DNA from: Palsa-504 sp963847965
Lineage (GTDB): Bacteria; Actinomycetota; Actinomycetes; Streptosporangiales; Streptosporangiaceae
Direction: 5' to 3'
DNA: 64,000 nucleotides
NCBI GenBank assembly: GCA_963847965.1
Contig: CAWKCG010000043.1
Coordinates: forward strand, 248,001 to 312,000
The translations under genes were made by a program, and so were the position numbers. This document shows positions 1 to 8,550 of this stretch, piece by piece. Numbering within the stretch: position 1 is the first letter of the stretch; every line of letters starts with the position of its first letter. Below the pieces are notes generated by a model. It made no database searches. It was not told the origin of the DNA and saw only the letters and a program-made list of their open reading frames with translations.

Positions 1-530
1 AACAGCCAGACGTGCTATGGCACACAGCAGCAAGACTGCTGGGCCTAGAGCACGCAATGGCTACCACGAATACCGTGGCCGTACTCGCGTCCGTGGTGAT
101 GGCTGTCATCCTGCTGTGGCGAATGCCACCAGGCCCGGCTGATCTTCCGGCTATCCGGGTTGCGTTTGCGCTCGCGCTGGGATTGCTCGTCCTCTCGCCC
201 AAACAGGGCGCCTCATATGACGCTATGATTTTCCCGTTGCTGGCAGTATTTCCTGCTGGCAGGCTTGATTGGATAGTGGTGCTACGGGCGGCTGCTTTGG
301 CCGTGGCCTCGGCGCCCTTTCTCAGCCCACTCGATCCCGCATGGCTTACCGTGATCGAGAGGCTCAGCGTTGGTGGGTCACCAACCTTGGTCGTGGCGGT
401 GGTATTGGCTGCCCTGCTTTGGCTGTGTTTCACCCAGGCGTGGGACTCCCCTCAGGGCAAGGTAGCCCACTCATCGAATCCACCCTCGCCCGCCTGGATC
501 TCTCACGGGAGGGGCAGGGCTGGGCACTGA
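1..530 (+). CDS. C-terminal part of a polytopic membrane protein, probably a GT87-type glycosyltransferase
   Basis: The reading frame is open to the left edge of the window, so the N-terminus is missing; a GTG at 12 is only an internal codon. About 170 residues remain, with at least four hydrophobic segments separated by short polar loops. The stretch LLVLSPKQGASYDAMIFPLL resembles the late transmembrane region of DUF2029/GT87 polyprenol-phosphate-dependent mannosyl or arabinosyl transferases, where a conserved SP..(Q/Y)Y segment precedes the last helices. The final 25 residues are polar and low complexity. The following glycan genes fit this role. The family call rests on general pattern only and any polytopic transferase remains possible. 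Confidence 0.5.
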   Translation, partial: QPDVLWHTAARLLGLEHAMATTNTVAVLASVVMAVILLWRMPPGPADLPAIRVAFALALGLLVLSPKQGASYDAMIFPLLAVFPAGRLDWIVVLRAAALAVASAPFLSPLDPAWLTVIERLSVGGSPTLVVAVVLAALLWLCFTQAWDSPQGKVAHSSNPPSPAWISHGRGRAGH

Positions 531-831
531 GCATCTGACCCGAGAACACGGTCTTTGCTGGACAGGCGGCAGCGGACCCTAACCGGCGCAATACGAGCAG
601 CTCGATGCCCTTGGCTGCCGACAAACGACCGGTTGGACCAGCCGCAGCGCCCGAACAAGGATCAGGTGAAGCAGGCCTGCGTATAATGCAGAAAGTAAAA
701 CTAATGTAACATACTGTAGCGGAAGCAGACTGCCGCGTAGGGCACGAAAGCGCCCTGCATGGTCCTACCTCGTCAGGGGGCATTATGCCGCGCTCGGGTG
801 CTAGCCGGAAACGTCATGGCCGGAGCGCCGG
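531..831. other. Intergenic region upstream of the UDP-glucuronate decarboxylase gene
   Basis: I see no convincing coding sequence. An AT-rich patch around 685-715 is the most likely promoter location for the gene starting at 832. A GGAG-like ribosome binding site lies shortly before the GTG at 832. No repeats or strong hairpins were noted. Confidence 0.4.
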
Positions 832-1860
832 GTGACGTCGGACGCAGGCGGGCGGCAACAGACCCGGAACGACTCCCTTTGCAAGCTGGGTGCTCCCAGG
901 TTCGCCGGATGTCGGGTCGTTGTCACCGGAGGTGCCGGGTTTCTCGGCAGCCACCTGTGTGACGCCCTCCTGGCAGAAGGCGCGCGAGTGGTGTGCATGG
1001 ACAACTTCCTGACCAGCACGCCAGCTAACGTCGCGCACCTGGCCGACCGGGAGGACTTTCAGTTCATACGTTCCGACCTCACGGAATGTGCGCATGTCCC
1101 TGGGCCGGTCGACGCCATCCTCCATTTCGCCTCGCCGGCCTCTCCGGTCGACTACCTCAAGCTGCCAATTCACACGCTCAAGGTCGGCGCCATGGGCACC
1201 TGGCATGCGCTCGAACTGGCTAAGGAGAAGAAGGCACGGTTCCTGCTGGCATCGACATCGGAGGTCTACGGCGATCCGCAGGTCAATCCACAGCCGGAGA
1301 ACTACTGGGGCAACGTCAACCCCATTGGGCCGCGGAGCGTATACGACGAGGCCAAACGCTATGCCGAGGCCATGACCACTGCCTACCGGACGAGCGAGGG
1401 CGTCGATACCGCGATGGTACGGATCTTCAACACTTACGGCCCCCGGATGCGCCCCGACGACGGCCGGGCCATACCGACGTTCATCCACCAAGCCCTCGCT
1501 GGGGACCCCATCACTGTGGCTGGCGACGGATCCCAGACGCGCTCTGTCTGCTACGCCGACGACACCGTTGACGGCATCTTGCGCATGCTCTCCAGTGACA
1601 TCGCTGGCCCTGTCAACATAGGCAGTCCCGACGAGCGTTCCGTACTGGACATTGCCCGTGATGTCATCGCAGCCACAGGCTCCCGATCGCCTATAACCTT
1701 CGTCGGCCGACCGGCCGACGATCCAACGGTACGCCGCCCAGAGATCACGTGCGCACGCGAACTGCTCGGCTGGGAGCCGACCGTGCCATGGAGCGATGGT
1801 CTCGCCAGGACGATCACCTGGTTCCGTACGAACGCAGCCGCGTACACCTCGGCGCCCTAA
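832..1860 (+). CDS. UDP-glucuronate decarboxylase (UDP-xylose synthase), NAD-dependent SDR
   Basis: The 342-residue protein is an extended short-chain dehydrogenase/reductase. TGGAGFLGSH at about residues 32-41 is the NAD-binding glycine motif, STSEVYGDP at about 141-149 contains the catalytic Ser/Thr, and YDEAK at about 171-175 is the Tyr-x3-Lys pair. LHFASPASPVDY, ENYWGNVNPIGPR and IFNTYGPRM are signatures of the UXS group, which converts UDP-glucuronate to UDP-xylose through a 4-keto intermediate. The length fits cytosolic UXS enzymes. The GTG start is preceded by GGAG. UDP-glucose dehydrogenase at 18.9-20.2 kb would supply the substrate, and a remnant of a related gene lies directly behind that dehydrogenase. 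An IS1380-type remnant begins only a few bases after the stop codon. Confidence 0.88.
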   Translation: MTSDAGGRQQTRNDSLCKLGAPRFAGCRVVVTGGAGFLGSHLCDALLAEGARVVCMDNFLTSTPANVAHLADREDFQFIRSDLTECAHVPGPVDAILHFASPASPVDYLKLPIHTLKVGAMGTWHALELAKEKKARFLLASTSEVYGDPQVNPQPENYWGNVNPIGPRSVYDEAKRYAEAMTTAYRTSEGVDTAMVRIFNTYGPRMRPDDGRAIPTFIHQALAGDPITVAGDGSQTRSVCYADDTVDGILRMLSSDIAGPVNIGSPDERSVLDIARDVIAATGSRSPITFVGRPADDPTVRRPEITCARELLGWEPTVPWSDGLARTITWFRTNAAAYTSAP

Positions 1861-1866
1861 CTACTA

Positions 1867-2822
1867 ACTAACCTCGGGCTTTCGCGTGGAATTAGCCACG
1901 CTAATGATTTGACATAAAAAGTGCGATCGCGCAGCTCCCTGCGCGGCTGCGGCGCACCGTGCTGGTCCGCGCCGATTCCGGCGGCGGCACGCGCGAGTTC
2001 CTCAAGTGGCTGACCGCGAGGTCCCGGCGGCTGCACTACTCCGTCGGCATGACCATCACCCAGGACATCCAGGCTGCAATCCTCGCCGTTCCCGCGGCCG
2101 GGTGGACGCCGGCCTACGACGGCGACGGCCAAGTCCGGGACGGCGTCTGGGTCGCGGACATCACCGGCCTGCTGGACCTGGCCGGGCTGGCCGGCCAGGA
2201 TGCGGGTGATCGTGCGGAAGGAGCGCCCGTACCCGGGCGCGCAGCTGCGGTTCACCGATATCGACGGGCACCGGTTCACGGCCTTCGCCACCGATACTAG
2301 CAAGGGCCAGCTCGCCGATCTGGAGCTGCGGTACCGCCGGCGGGCACGGTGCGAGGACCGCATCCGGAACGCCAAGGACACCGGGCTGCAGAACCTGCCT
2401 GAAGGGCTTCGCGCAGAACCAGGTCTGGTGCGAGATCGTCGCGCTGGCCTGCGAACCGCTGGCCTGGACCCAGATGCTCGCGCTCGCCGGGGCCGCCCGC
2501 CGCTGGGAACCCAAGCGCCTGCGCCTGCGCGTCTTCGCCGTTGCCGGCCGCCTCGCCCGGAGCGGGAGGCGCCTGCGGCTCCGCCTCGCCGAACGCCAGC
2601 CCTGGACGGGGGACATCGCCGTCGCGGCCACCCGATTGCAGGCTCTCCCATCCGGCTGACCAGCCGGAACAACCACTGCGACCAAGAAGGAGACCACCAG
2701 GGCCCATGGAACCCCGCCCACCCGGCGCGACAGCCGGGCAGCCGGGCACGGCAGAACGCTGAAAACAGCCGCAGCCGACGCCTCAAGCCAGCAGGTCAGG
2801 GAAACGAAAGATCGAGGCTAGT
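1867..2822 (+). mobile_element. Internally deleted IS1380-family element
   Basis: The left end (1867-1886) and the reverse complement of the right end (2801-2822) share ACTA-CCTCG--CTTTCG, an imperfect terminal inverted repeat. Between them lies only the C-terminal half to two thirds of an IS1380-type transposase, so about 0.6 kb of the transposase 5' part has been lost while both ends remain. The element starts six bases after the stop codon of the UDP-glucuronate decarboxylase gene and ends about 20 bp before the IS701-type element. The element boundaries are inferred from the imperfect repeat. Confidence 0.6.
1918..2659 (+). pseudogene. IS1380-family transposase remnant, N-terminally truncated and frameshifted
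   Basis: Translation in three successive frames gives a continuous IS1380-type match. The first frame (1918 to about 2200) contains RTVLVRADSGGGTREFLKWL and a PAYDGDGQVRDG-type segment. The second (about 2200-2400) contains MRVIVRKERPYPGAQLRFTD and RCEDRIRNAKDTGLQNLP. The third (about 2405-2659) contains EIVALACEPLAWTQMLALAG and RRWEPKRLRLRVF and ends at a stop. Two frameshifts (near 2200 and 2405) and loss of the N-terminal third make it non-functional. The aspartate in VRAD would be one of the DDE catalytic residues of this family. Confidence 0.85.
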
Positions 2823-2862
2823 CTATAAATCTATGAAATATTTAGTAACTCGACTTTCGCGG

Positions 2863-4221
2863 TTATGCGGCACCGGCTTCCCAGGCTAGGCGGATGGCGT
2901 GGATTTCTTCGCGTGTCGGCTGGTCAGGGCGAGATGCCTTAAATCTGGCGGCGATGACGACGCGGCGGAGCTTGGCGAGCATGTCGGCGGTGGACGGGTG
3001 GGTCTTGCTGCGGTACCAGGGGGCGCGGGCACGGTGGCCGTCGATGTCGGCGGGGTCGTGGCCGGCGGTTGCGTACCAGGTCATCGCCAGGCTCTGGCAG
3101 GCGAGCTGGAAGGGGACGGTGCGGCGGACCGCCCGGGCTGCCCGGTTGCGGGCCTGGCCTGCGCCGAAGAGCTGCTTGGCGTCTTCTATCGCGACCTCGA
3201 TGGACCATCTGCTGGCGTACCGTTCGATGATGGCGGCGGTGCCGGCGGTCAGGTCGGTGGTGACCAGGGCGAGGTCGTATCCGGTGGCGGAGGTGTCGCG
3301 GATCAGCACGACCCGGGCGTGCCGGGTGCCGAAGACCGAGTACCACAGGCAGGTGATCGTGGCGGCGTGCACGGTGGCGGTCTTGCCGTAGCGGGTGACG
3401 GTGACCGGCGTGAAGTCCGCTGTGCCGGCGAGCCCGGCCAGGGACGGCAGGCGGGCGCCGCGGACGCGGGGCCGGCCGCGCCGCCCGGTGTGCTCGGGCG
3501 GCAGCTGGTATAGCGCGGCGTCCTTGCGCAGCCGGGTGGTCCAGGTGATCCCTTTCCCGAGTTTCTTCAGCTCTTCCCCGGCGTAGGCGGAATCGGCCAC
3601 GACGTGGATGTCCCGGCCGGGCATCGCCCCGGCGAGCATGGCCGTCATGCGGCGGGCCAGCCACAGCCGTGACGCCGAGCTCGTGCCCTTGACCACCAGT
3701 TTCGCCAGGACCGGCAGCGCGACGGGCCGGGAGCAGAACGGAAGCCGGACGATGACCATCGCCAGCACGACCCAGTTGTTGCCGTATCCGGTCTTGTGAC
3801 GGCCCGGCACCGAGCCGTCGTGAAACCACGATGCGGCCCAGACCTTCTTGCCGCGCCGCCGGAACAGCGTGTCATCGATCGCCACCAGCACCGGCTGGCC
3901 GGCCGGCACCAGCAGCGACACCACCAGCCGGGCCACCGCCAGGCCCAGGTCACCGGGATCCCAGCGGGCCCGGGAGAAGAACCAGTGCGCCCGGTCATGC
4001 GGCCAGACCCGGGACAGGCCCGCCCCGGCCAGCATCCCGCATACCGTCCGCCTCCCGGTCTGCGCCCAGAACCCGCAGGCCAGGCCGCAGAACGTGCGGA
4101 ACGACGGGGCCGTGAACAGCGGGGCGAGCCCGGCAAGCAGGCTCATGAGCGAGGCGGGAACCGGTAGCGTGGCATCCGGGAGCATCGGCGGGAACCGTTT
4201 CATCAGCGGTTTCAGAAGCAC
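2863..4221 (-). CDS. IS701-family transposase
   Basis: This is a 452-residue DDE transposase. The likely catalytic residues are the aspartates in VAIDDTLFRRRGKK and in VVADSAYAGEELKK, and the glutamate in the late segment RWSIEVAIEDAKQLFGAGQA. GYGNNWVVLAMV and WFHDGSV are typical of the family (DDE_5 superfamily). The frame is complete, and its stop codon lies two bases inside the left terminal repeat. The start is taken at the first ATG of the frame; a later Met at about residue 8, 13 or 27 cannot be excluded. The protein would cut and paste the element bounded by the 13-bp repeats. Confidence 0.9.
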   Translation of the reverse strand: MLLKPLMKRFPPMLPDATLPVPASLMSLLAGLAPLFTAPSFRTFCGLACGFWAQTGRRTVCGMLAGAGLSRVWPHDRAHWFFSRARWDPGDLGLAVARLVVSLLVPAGQPVLVAIDDTLFRRRGKKVWAASWFHDGSVPGRHKTGYGNNWVVLAMVIVRLPFCSRPVALPVLAKLVVKGTSSASRLWLARRMTAMLAGAMPGRDIHVVADSAYAGEELKKLGKGITWTTRLRKDAALYQLPPEHTGRRGRPRVRGARLPSLAGLAGTADFTPVTVTRYGKTATVHAATITCLWYSVFGTRHARVVLIRDTSATGYDLALVTTDLTAGTAAIIERYASRWSIEVAIEDAKQLFGAGQARNRAARAVRRTVPFQLACQSLAMTWYATAGHDPADIDGHRARAPWYRSKTHPSTADMLAKLRRVVIAARFKASRPDQPTREEIHAIRLAWEAGAA

Positions 4222-4493
4222 CGCCGATGCTCCCTTATCGGCACCGCCGCCTTTCGTATCCCCAGATCACACAGCGTGTCGCCGTCACCCGGTACCCGCG
4301 CACCGCTGCTGATCTTGAAGCGCCGGGGTCTGTGTCCGGGCCTACGCCAGGTACATGAGGTTATCCCGATGGCCACGGCCTGTCCGCTCAGGGACGGGCC
4401 CGCCGCAGTGCCGAATTGATGACGGTGCTCCCCCCGGCACCTCCGGCCACGCTGACCCGCTTCAGCTGCCTGCCGGGCAACGGCGAATACACT

Positions 4494-4835
4494 ATGAACA
4501 AACGGATCAGCCGGATGGAGCCGCAGATGCAGCCACTAGCGATAGGTGCCCTCGCATGCGGCGCCATCATGGTCATCGGCGTTGCGGTCACCTTGATCCT
4601 GACCAGGCGCGGCACTAAGCCTCGCCCCGCCGGCATCAATCGCTGGCAGCTTCACGGGAGCATCCCCCTGGCAGCGGCCGGGCTGGCGCTGGGTGCGATC
4701 TCGCGCGGCAGCGGGCAGGCCCCCACCACGCATAACGTTATCTTCGCGACCGCAACCACACTGCTCCTTGGCGCCCTGCTGTGCGCGCTGGCCGGTGCAG
4801 TCACCCAGACCAGGCACCACCGCGCCGCACGGTAG
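4494..4835 (+). CDS. Small membrane protein, passenger of the IS701-type element
   Basis: The 113-residue protein from the ATG at 4494 has three hydrophobic segments at about residues 15-37, 54-66 and 83-104, joined by basic loops, and a basic C-terminus (TRRHH-like). I recognise no domain. An upstream in-frame extension to 4416 exists but is polar and unsupported. The gene lies wholly between the terminal repeats and is divergent from the transposase, so it would move with the element. Accessory genes in insertion sequences can be regulators or cargo; nothing here says which. That it is a real gene is supported mainly by its coherent transmembrane pattern. Confidence 0.5.
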   Translation: MNKRISRMEPQMQPLAIGALACGAIMVIGVAVTLILTRRGTKPRPAGINRWQLHGSIPLAAAGLALGAISRGSGQAPTTHNVIFATATTLLLGALLCALAGAVTQTRHHRAAR

Positions 4836-4929
4836 CGGCCACCTGTGTTGCGGCCAGGCACCTGCCGCCAAGGTCACCGGGCAGCCCCCCGGAAACTGCG
4901 AAAGTCGAGTTAGTAAAACGACAAGCTAA

Positions 4930-5961
4930 TTAAGTACGTTCATCAAAATCTCTTATCGATTTCAGCATACGAGAGTAGACATCTACATACTGACGCGCAA
5001 TAATTGATGCCCCGAAACGCTCAGCATTGAGCTTACCTGCATTGGTCAATCGGTTTCGTAGATTATCGGAATCCAATATTTGGATAAGAGCTGCACGGAT
5101 CTGGCGCTCATCGTAGGGATCGACAAGCAAAGCTCCAGAACCTGCGGTATCCACCATTGGGGGTATGGTCGACGTTATCACTGGGAGCCCGATTGCCTGT
5201 GCCTCCACAATGGGAAGGCCAAAGCCCTCATAGGTTGAAACAAAAACAAGAACATCGCTGTCTAGATATTCCATAATAAGTTCTTCGGTAGACAATTGAT
5301 CAGCCGAGGTCCATTCTAGATCTGCCGAAGCGAGAAAGTGACGCTGGAACGGGCTGAGTCGGCCGATAATTCGTAGGTGCACGGAAAGTCCCGAGAATGC
5401 CGAGGCCACGCGTTTGAGATTCTTGTTCTCGCCGGTTCCGATCTGTAGAACCTGTGGCTTTCTAGCGCTAGTTTGGACTGGCCGGTCGCGTTTGAATATC
5501 TCATCAACACAGTTAGGAATAAGTAGCACCTTACCGGCAGAACTCGGATGGCTCTCTTCCAACTGTCTTATGGTCTCCCTCGATATCGCGGTTACATTCA
5601 GCGACCACCGAAGGGGCAGCGCGTACCAGAAAAGGGACAGCATTCGCTTACGTACACCCTTTAGACGATTGCGAGAGCAGAGATCGTGTATTGTCAGCAC
5701 ACATTGTCGACGCCGAGTGCCGAGAGCGCAATAATAGATGTCCCCAGTCACATGAATAATATCCGCGCGCAGCCGTGCAGTGAATATCAAGTTCCGCAGA
5801 CAGCGCAAGAAGCCGCTGCTATGACACGGCACTCGCACAATCTCAACATCGAAATGACTAGATAGAAGCGGTGCTAGGCTCTCAAAAAGGCGCTCTATGC
5901 TGTAGTAGCCGGGCATGGCTTTGCGCATCAGAAGAACGACCTTGGGACGTCGACTCATCAC
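4930..5961 (-). CDS. GT4-family glycosyltransferase
   Basis: This is a 343-residue retaining glycosyltransferase of GT-B fold. The C-terminal donor site is clear: VFVSTYEGFGLPIVEAQAIG carries the EX7E-type motif, followed by LPVITS and the downstream ALLVDPYDERQIRAAL segment. The N-terminal half contains HVTGDIYY and LTIHDLC, typical of the acceptor domain. The GTG at 5961 and the ATG at 5958 overlap the stop codon of the upstream transferase, so the two are translationally coupled. Base composition is much more AT-rich than the flanking high-GC genes, suggesting recent acquisition. Its sugar and acceptor are unknown; the context suggests repeat-unit assembly on a lipid carrier at the inner membrane face. 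Confidence 0.85.
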   Translation of the reverse strand: MMSRRPKVVLLMRKAMPGYYSIERLFESLAPLLSSHFDVEIVRVPCHSSGFLRCLRNLIFTARLRADIIHVTGDIYYCALGTRRRQCVLTIHDLCSRNRLKGVRKRMLSLFWYALPLRWSLNVTAISRETIRQLEESHPSSAGKVLLIPNCVDEIFKRDRPVQTSARKPQVLQIGTGENKNLKRVASAFSGLSVHLRIIGRLSPFQRHFLASADLEWTSADQLSTEELIMEYLDSDVLVFVSTYEGFGLPIVEAQAIGLPVITSTIPPMVDTAGSGALLVDPYDERQIRAALIQILDSDNLRNRLTNAGKLNAERFGASIIARQYVDVYSRMLKSIRDFDERT

Positions 5962-7178
5962 GACGGCTCGACAAATGTAAGCCTTTTGAACATTGACCGG
6001 TTGGCACTGACAGCATCCGGGTCATTGATAACCTTGAGAGCGAAACTGCGAGCCGCCGTCCGCATTCCCTGTCGCATATCTTTGTCCAGGGAGAGAAAGC
6101 GTTGGATCAGTCCAGCAATCTCGTGGGGACTGGTTGGGTCACACATCCAGCCTGCGCCTGAGGTCTCCACCTGATGCCATGGAGTATCTCTCCCAACGAT
6201 GATCGGAGTGCCGGCCACCAGCGATTCAAGTACAACATGGCCAAAGTTTTCACCAAGAGTTGGGAAAACAAACAGATCGAATCGTGCAAGGAAGTCTACG
6301 ACCCCTTGGGGCTCAATCACTCCTCTGTAACTGACCGATTTAGAATCAGGCATAGTGTTTATCAACGCAAGACACTCCTTCCAGTACTTAGCATCCTCAA
6401 TGGGACCTGCTATCGTTAGATGAGCGGTATCCTTTACGAGAAGCATTGCTTGGATTGCCACCGCCACATTCTTCTTCGGTACTATCCGCGAGAAGAACAC
6501 TAGCTCACTGCCGGTCGATCCTTCCGGCAATCCTTGGAAAGAGCCATGTTGCGCGGCGGTGCCAGGAAGGTCTGCACGAAGGTCAATTGCAATATGACTC
6601 TCTACATTTGTGCCGAAAATGCGCTCAATGTCTCTTTTCTCCTCGCCGGTTGAAGCGTGCCATACTATAGCCCGATGTAGTCCCACCGAACGAAAGGCAG
6701 CAATGAAGGCGCGCTTCTTCCATCGCTTCAATGTCAAAGCGCCAACCGACAGTTCACCGCGCGGCGCCAAGATGATCGGCACCTTCGACCATATCGTCCG
6801 TGCAATAAGCAGAGGGAGGATCGCAAAGCGGTAATCGAATAGACTATTAAGATATATAAGCTGAGGTTCGGTCTCCTTTAGAAGTCTTGCTATCGAACCA
6901 ACAGACATTCTATGCTCAGACTCATACCAGATCATCGCATGATCCCGCTTTGTCCACCGATCTGGCTCGACCGACCGCATCGGCCCAGAGACGATGCCGT
7001 CATATGCGGAAGTGATAACCGAGAACCCGAATTCACCGGCGAGAGCCTGAACGATCGCGTGTACGCTGCGGGCAGGTCCACCTCTCAGAAACGCGGGAGG
7101 ATAAGAGCGGGTGAAGACTGTGATTCGAGGTCTCATCGAAGTTAGGTTGTGGCCGGCAGTTGAAGGCATCACAAACAC
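5958..7178 (-). CDS. GT4-family glycosyltransferase
   Basis: The protein has up to 406 residues. VFTRSYPPAFLRGGPARSV near the N-terminus is the glycine-rich acceptor-domain loop seen in WcaI/WbuB-like GT4 enzymes, and FVFPTLGENFGHVVLESLVA near residue 330 is the EX7E donor motif. LAPRGELSVGAL is also typical of the group. The start is uncertain: the frame opens at 7178, an ATG at 7169 has AAGG upstream, and the ATG at 7136 gives a more usual N-terminus (MRPRITVF). It overlaps the next transferase by four bases. Low GC relative to its neighbours indicates a foreign origin. Donor and acceptor are not predictable. Confidence 0.83.
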   Translation of the reverse strand: MFVMPSTAGHNLTSMRPRITVFTRSYPPAFLRGGPARSVHAIVQALAGEFGFSVITSAYDGIVSGPMRSVEPDRWTKRDHAMIWYESEHRMSVGSIARLLKETEPQLIYLNSLFDYRFAILPLLIARTIWSKVPIILAPRGELSVGALTLKRWKKRAFIAAFRSVGLHRAIVWHASTGEEKRDIERIFGTNVESHIAIDLRADLPGTAAQHGSFQGLPEGSTGSELVFFSRIVPKKNVAVAIQAMLLVKDTAHLTIAGPIEDAKYWKECLALINTMPDSKSVSYRGVIEPQGVVDFLARFDLFVFPTLGENFGHVVLESLVAGTPIIVGRDTPWHQVETSGAGWMCDPTSPHEIAGLIQRFLSLDKDMRQGMRTAARSFALKVINDPDAVSANRSMFKRLTFVEPS

Positions 7179-7380
7179 CTTAGATTTGCGGTGGTCTGGC
7201 TATATTGAGTTCGGAGAGAAGCCGGTTCGTGGGCTTGGCGGAGACAAGTCAAACCGGGCTCCCGTGAGCCCAAGTCCAGAGAATCGACAATACGTCCGCA
7301 GCGTCGAAACGTGGTAACCAGAGAATTGCGAGTCTCCTCTTTAGCTGGCTCTCCAATGGGAACTATGCGAGGCATACGTG

Positions 7381-8550
7381 TCATCGCCCCAGCACAGCGG
7401 CGACTGCCGTCTCAATACCGCGGGCAGTTGAAGCGATCCCGTATTCTGCCGAGCGTTGCTGTGCTGCCGCTCGGCGCTCGTTTAGAGCCCCCTCTTGGCA
7501 GCCTTCCGTGATGGCGTCCGCCAGTGCGCTAATATTACCCGTGGGGTAAACCCATCCCACGTCATGTGTAACCAGATCGGTTGCGCAGCCCACGGCGTCG
7601 GATACGATGGGAACGGATCCGGCAGCCATTGCCTCGTTGATTGCCAATCCCCATGGTTCATGGGACGATGGAAGGACGAGCAAGTCGGCGGCACCATACC
7701 ACTCAGCGATCGCGGTCTGATTAATAAATCCTAGGGCCCGCATCCAGGGACGTCCGGATGCGAGGTTCTCCATATCCGATCGAAGCGGTCCGTCACCGAT
7801 CATTATTAGGTTCGCTGGACACGCCAACTGGTCCATCGCCATCACCGCATCGAGAGGGCGCTTCCAAGGTTGAAGTTTGGCAGCGAAAAGCACGAGGGGA
7901 ATCTCGGGGTTCAGGCCGAGGGAGCTCACCATCGCCGTCCGATGACTTCGGCCTAGCGCACCAGCCGTGGAGAAGCGCTCCGTATCCACAGAATATGGTG
8001 TAAAGAAAATTTTCTGCGGTTGGGCACCATAGGAACGGTAGAAATTCAGGTTATCATGCCCGATCGCGAGGCACGCTGCCGCATGTTGGATAAGAGGCCG
8101 TAGTAGGGCGTGTTTTGCGATGATCTTTGGGCGGTATCTACTTTCTCGGGCTGGACGCGATTCTCCTCTAAGAAGGTATGGAATCCCAGAGCAAATTGCC
8201 GCGCTGTATGCGAACCAGTGGGATATGCTGTTGTAACCGTGGACCAATATGATATCTACGTGTGAGCGCCGGATTAGTGCCGGCAATGACGGATTGAGCA
8301 CTCCCCAAGGCGCACTCAGGCTTGGCTTTGGACTCCTGTTAGGGACGAGCCGGTGCTCATATCCACCGAGCATTGGCACGTCGTATTGGATTACTCGCCC
8401 GAATCCGGGATCGAATGACTCGGCTAGGCCGTGCTCGGATAGAAAGAATACGATCGGTTCGACCGCCGACCGAGCTGCCAACAGGCGATAGAGCGGAACC
8501 TGGTACTGGATGGGGTGGGTGACGACGATCCCCAGCCGCGGGCGGCTCAT
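7381..8550 (-). CDS. GT4-family glycosyltransferase
   Basis: The ATG at 8550 gives a 389-residue protein starting MSRPRLGIVVTHPIQYQVPL; THPIQYQ is a frequent N-terminal signature of a GT4 subgroup in exopolysaccharide clusters. The donor domain contains VLFAAKLQPWKRP and LLVLPSSHEPWGLAINEAMA, the EX7E motif region, plus IVSDAVGCATDLV. The start overlaps the stop of the upstream transferase in an ATGA arrangement, so the two are coupled. A longer frame reaching 8805 exists but would run deep into that gene. A spacer of 202 bp follows before the next transferase, with no recognisable feature. Confidence 0.86.
   Translation of the reverse strand: MSRPRLGIVVTHPIQYQVPLYRLLAARSAVEPIVFFLSEHGLAESFDPGFGRVIQYDVPMLGGYEHRLVPNRSPKPSLSAPWGVLNPSLPALIRRSHVDIILVHGYNSISHWFAYSAAICSGIPYLLRGESRPARESRYRPKIIAKHALLRPLIQHAAACLAIGHDNLNFYRSYGAQPQKIFFTPYSVDTERFSTAGALGRSHRTAMVSSLGLNPEIPLVLFAAKLQPWKRPLDAVMAMDQLACPANLIMIGDGPLRSDMENLASGRPWMRALGFINQTAIAEWYGAADLLVLPSSHEPWGLAINEAMAAGSVPIVSDAVGCATDLVTHDVGWVYPTGNISALADAITEGCQEGALNERRAAAQQRSAEYGIASTARGIETAVAAVLGR

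Larger units (their letters stand above)
2843..4915 (-). mobile_element. IS701-type insertion element with a passenger gene
   Basis: A perfect 13-bp terminal inverted repeat, ACTCGACTTTCGC at 2848-2860 and its complement at 4898-4910, bounds the element. Both ends are directly flanked by TAGTA (2843-2847 and 4911-4915), consistent with a short target-site duplication, so the copy looks like a clean and fairly recent insertion into an AT-rich spacer. It carries an intact IS701-like transposase on the minus strand and a small membrane-protein gene on the plus strand. At about 2.06 kb it is longer than a simple one-gene IS of this family. Confidence 0.8.
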
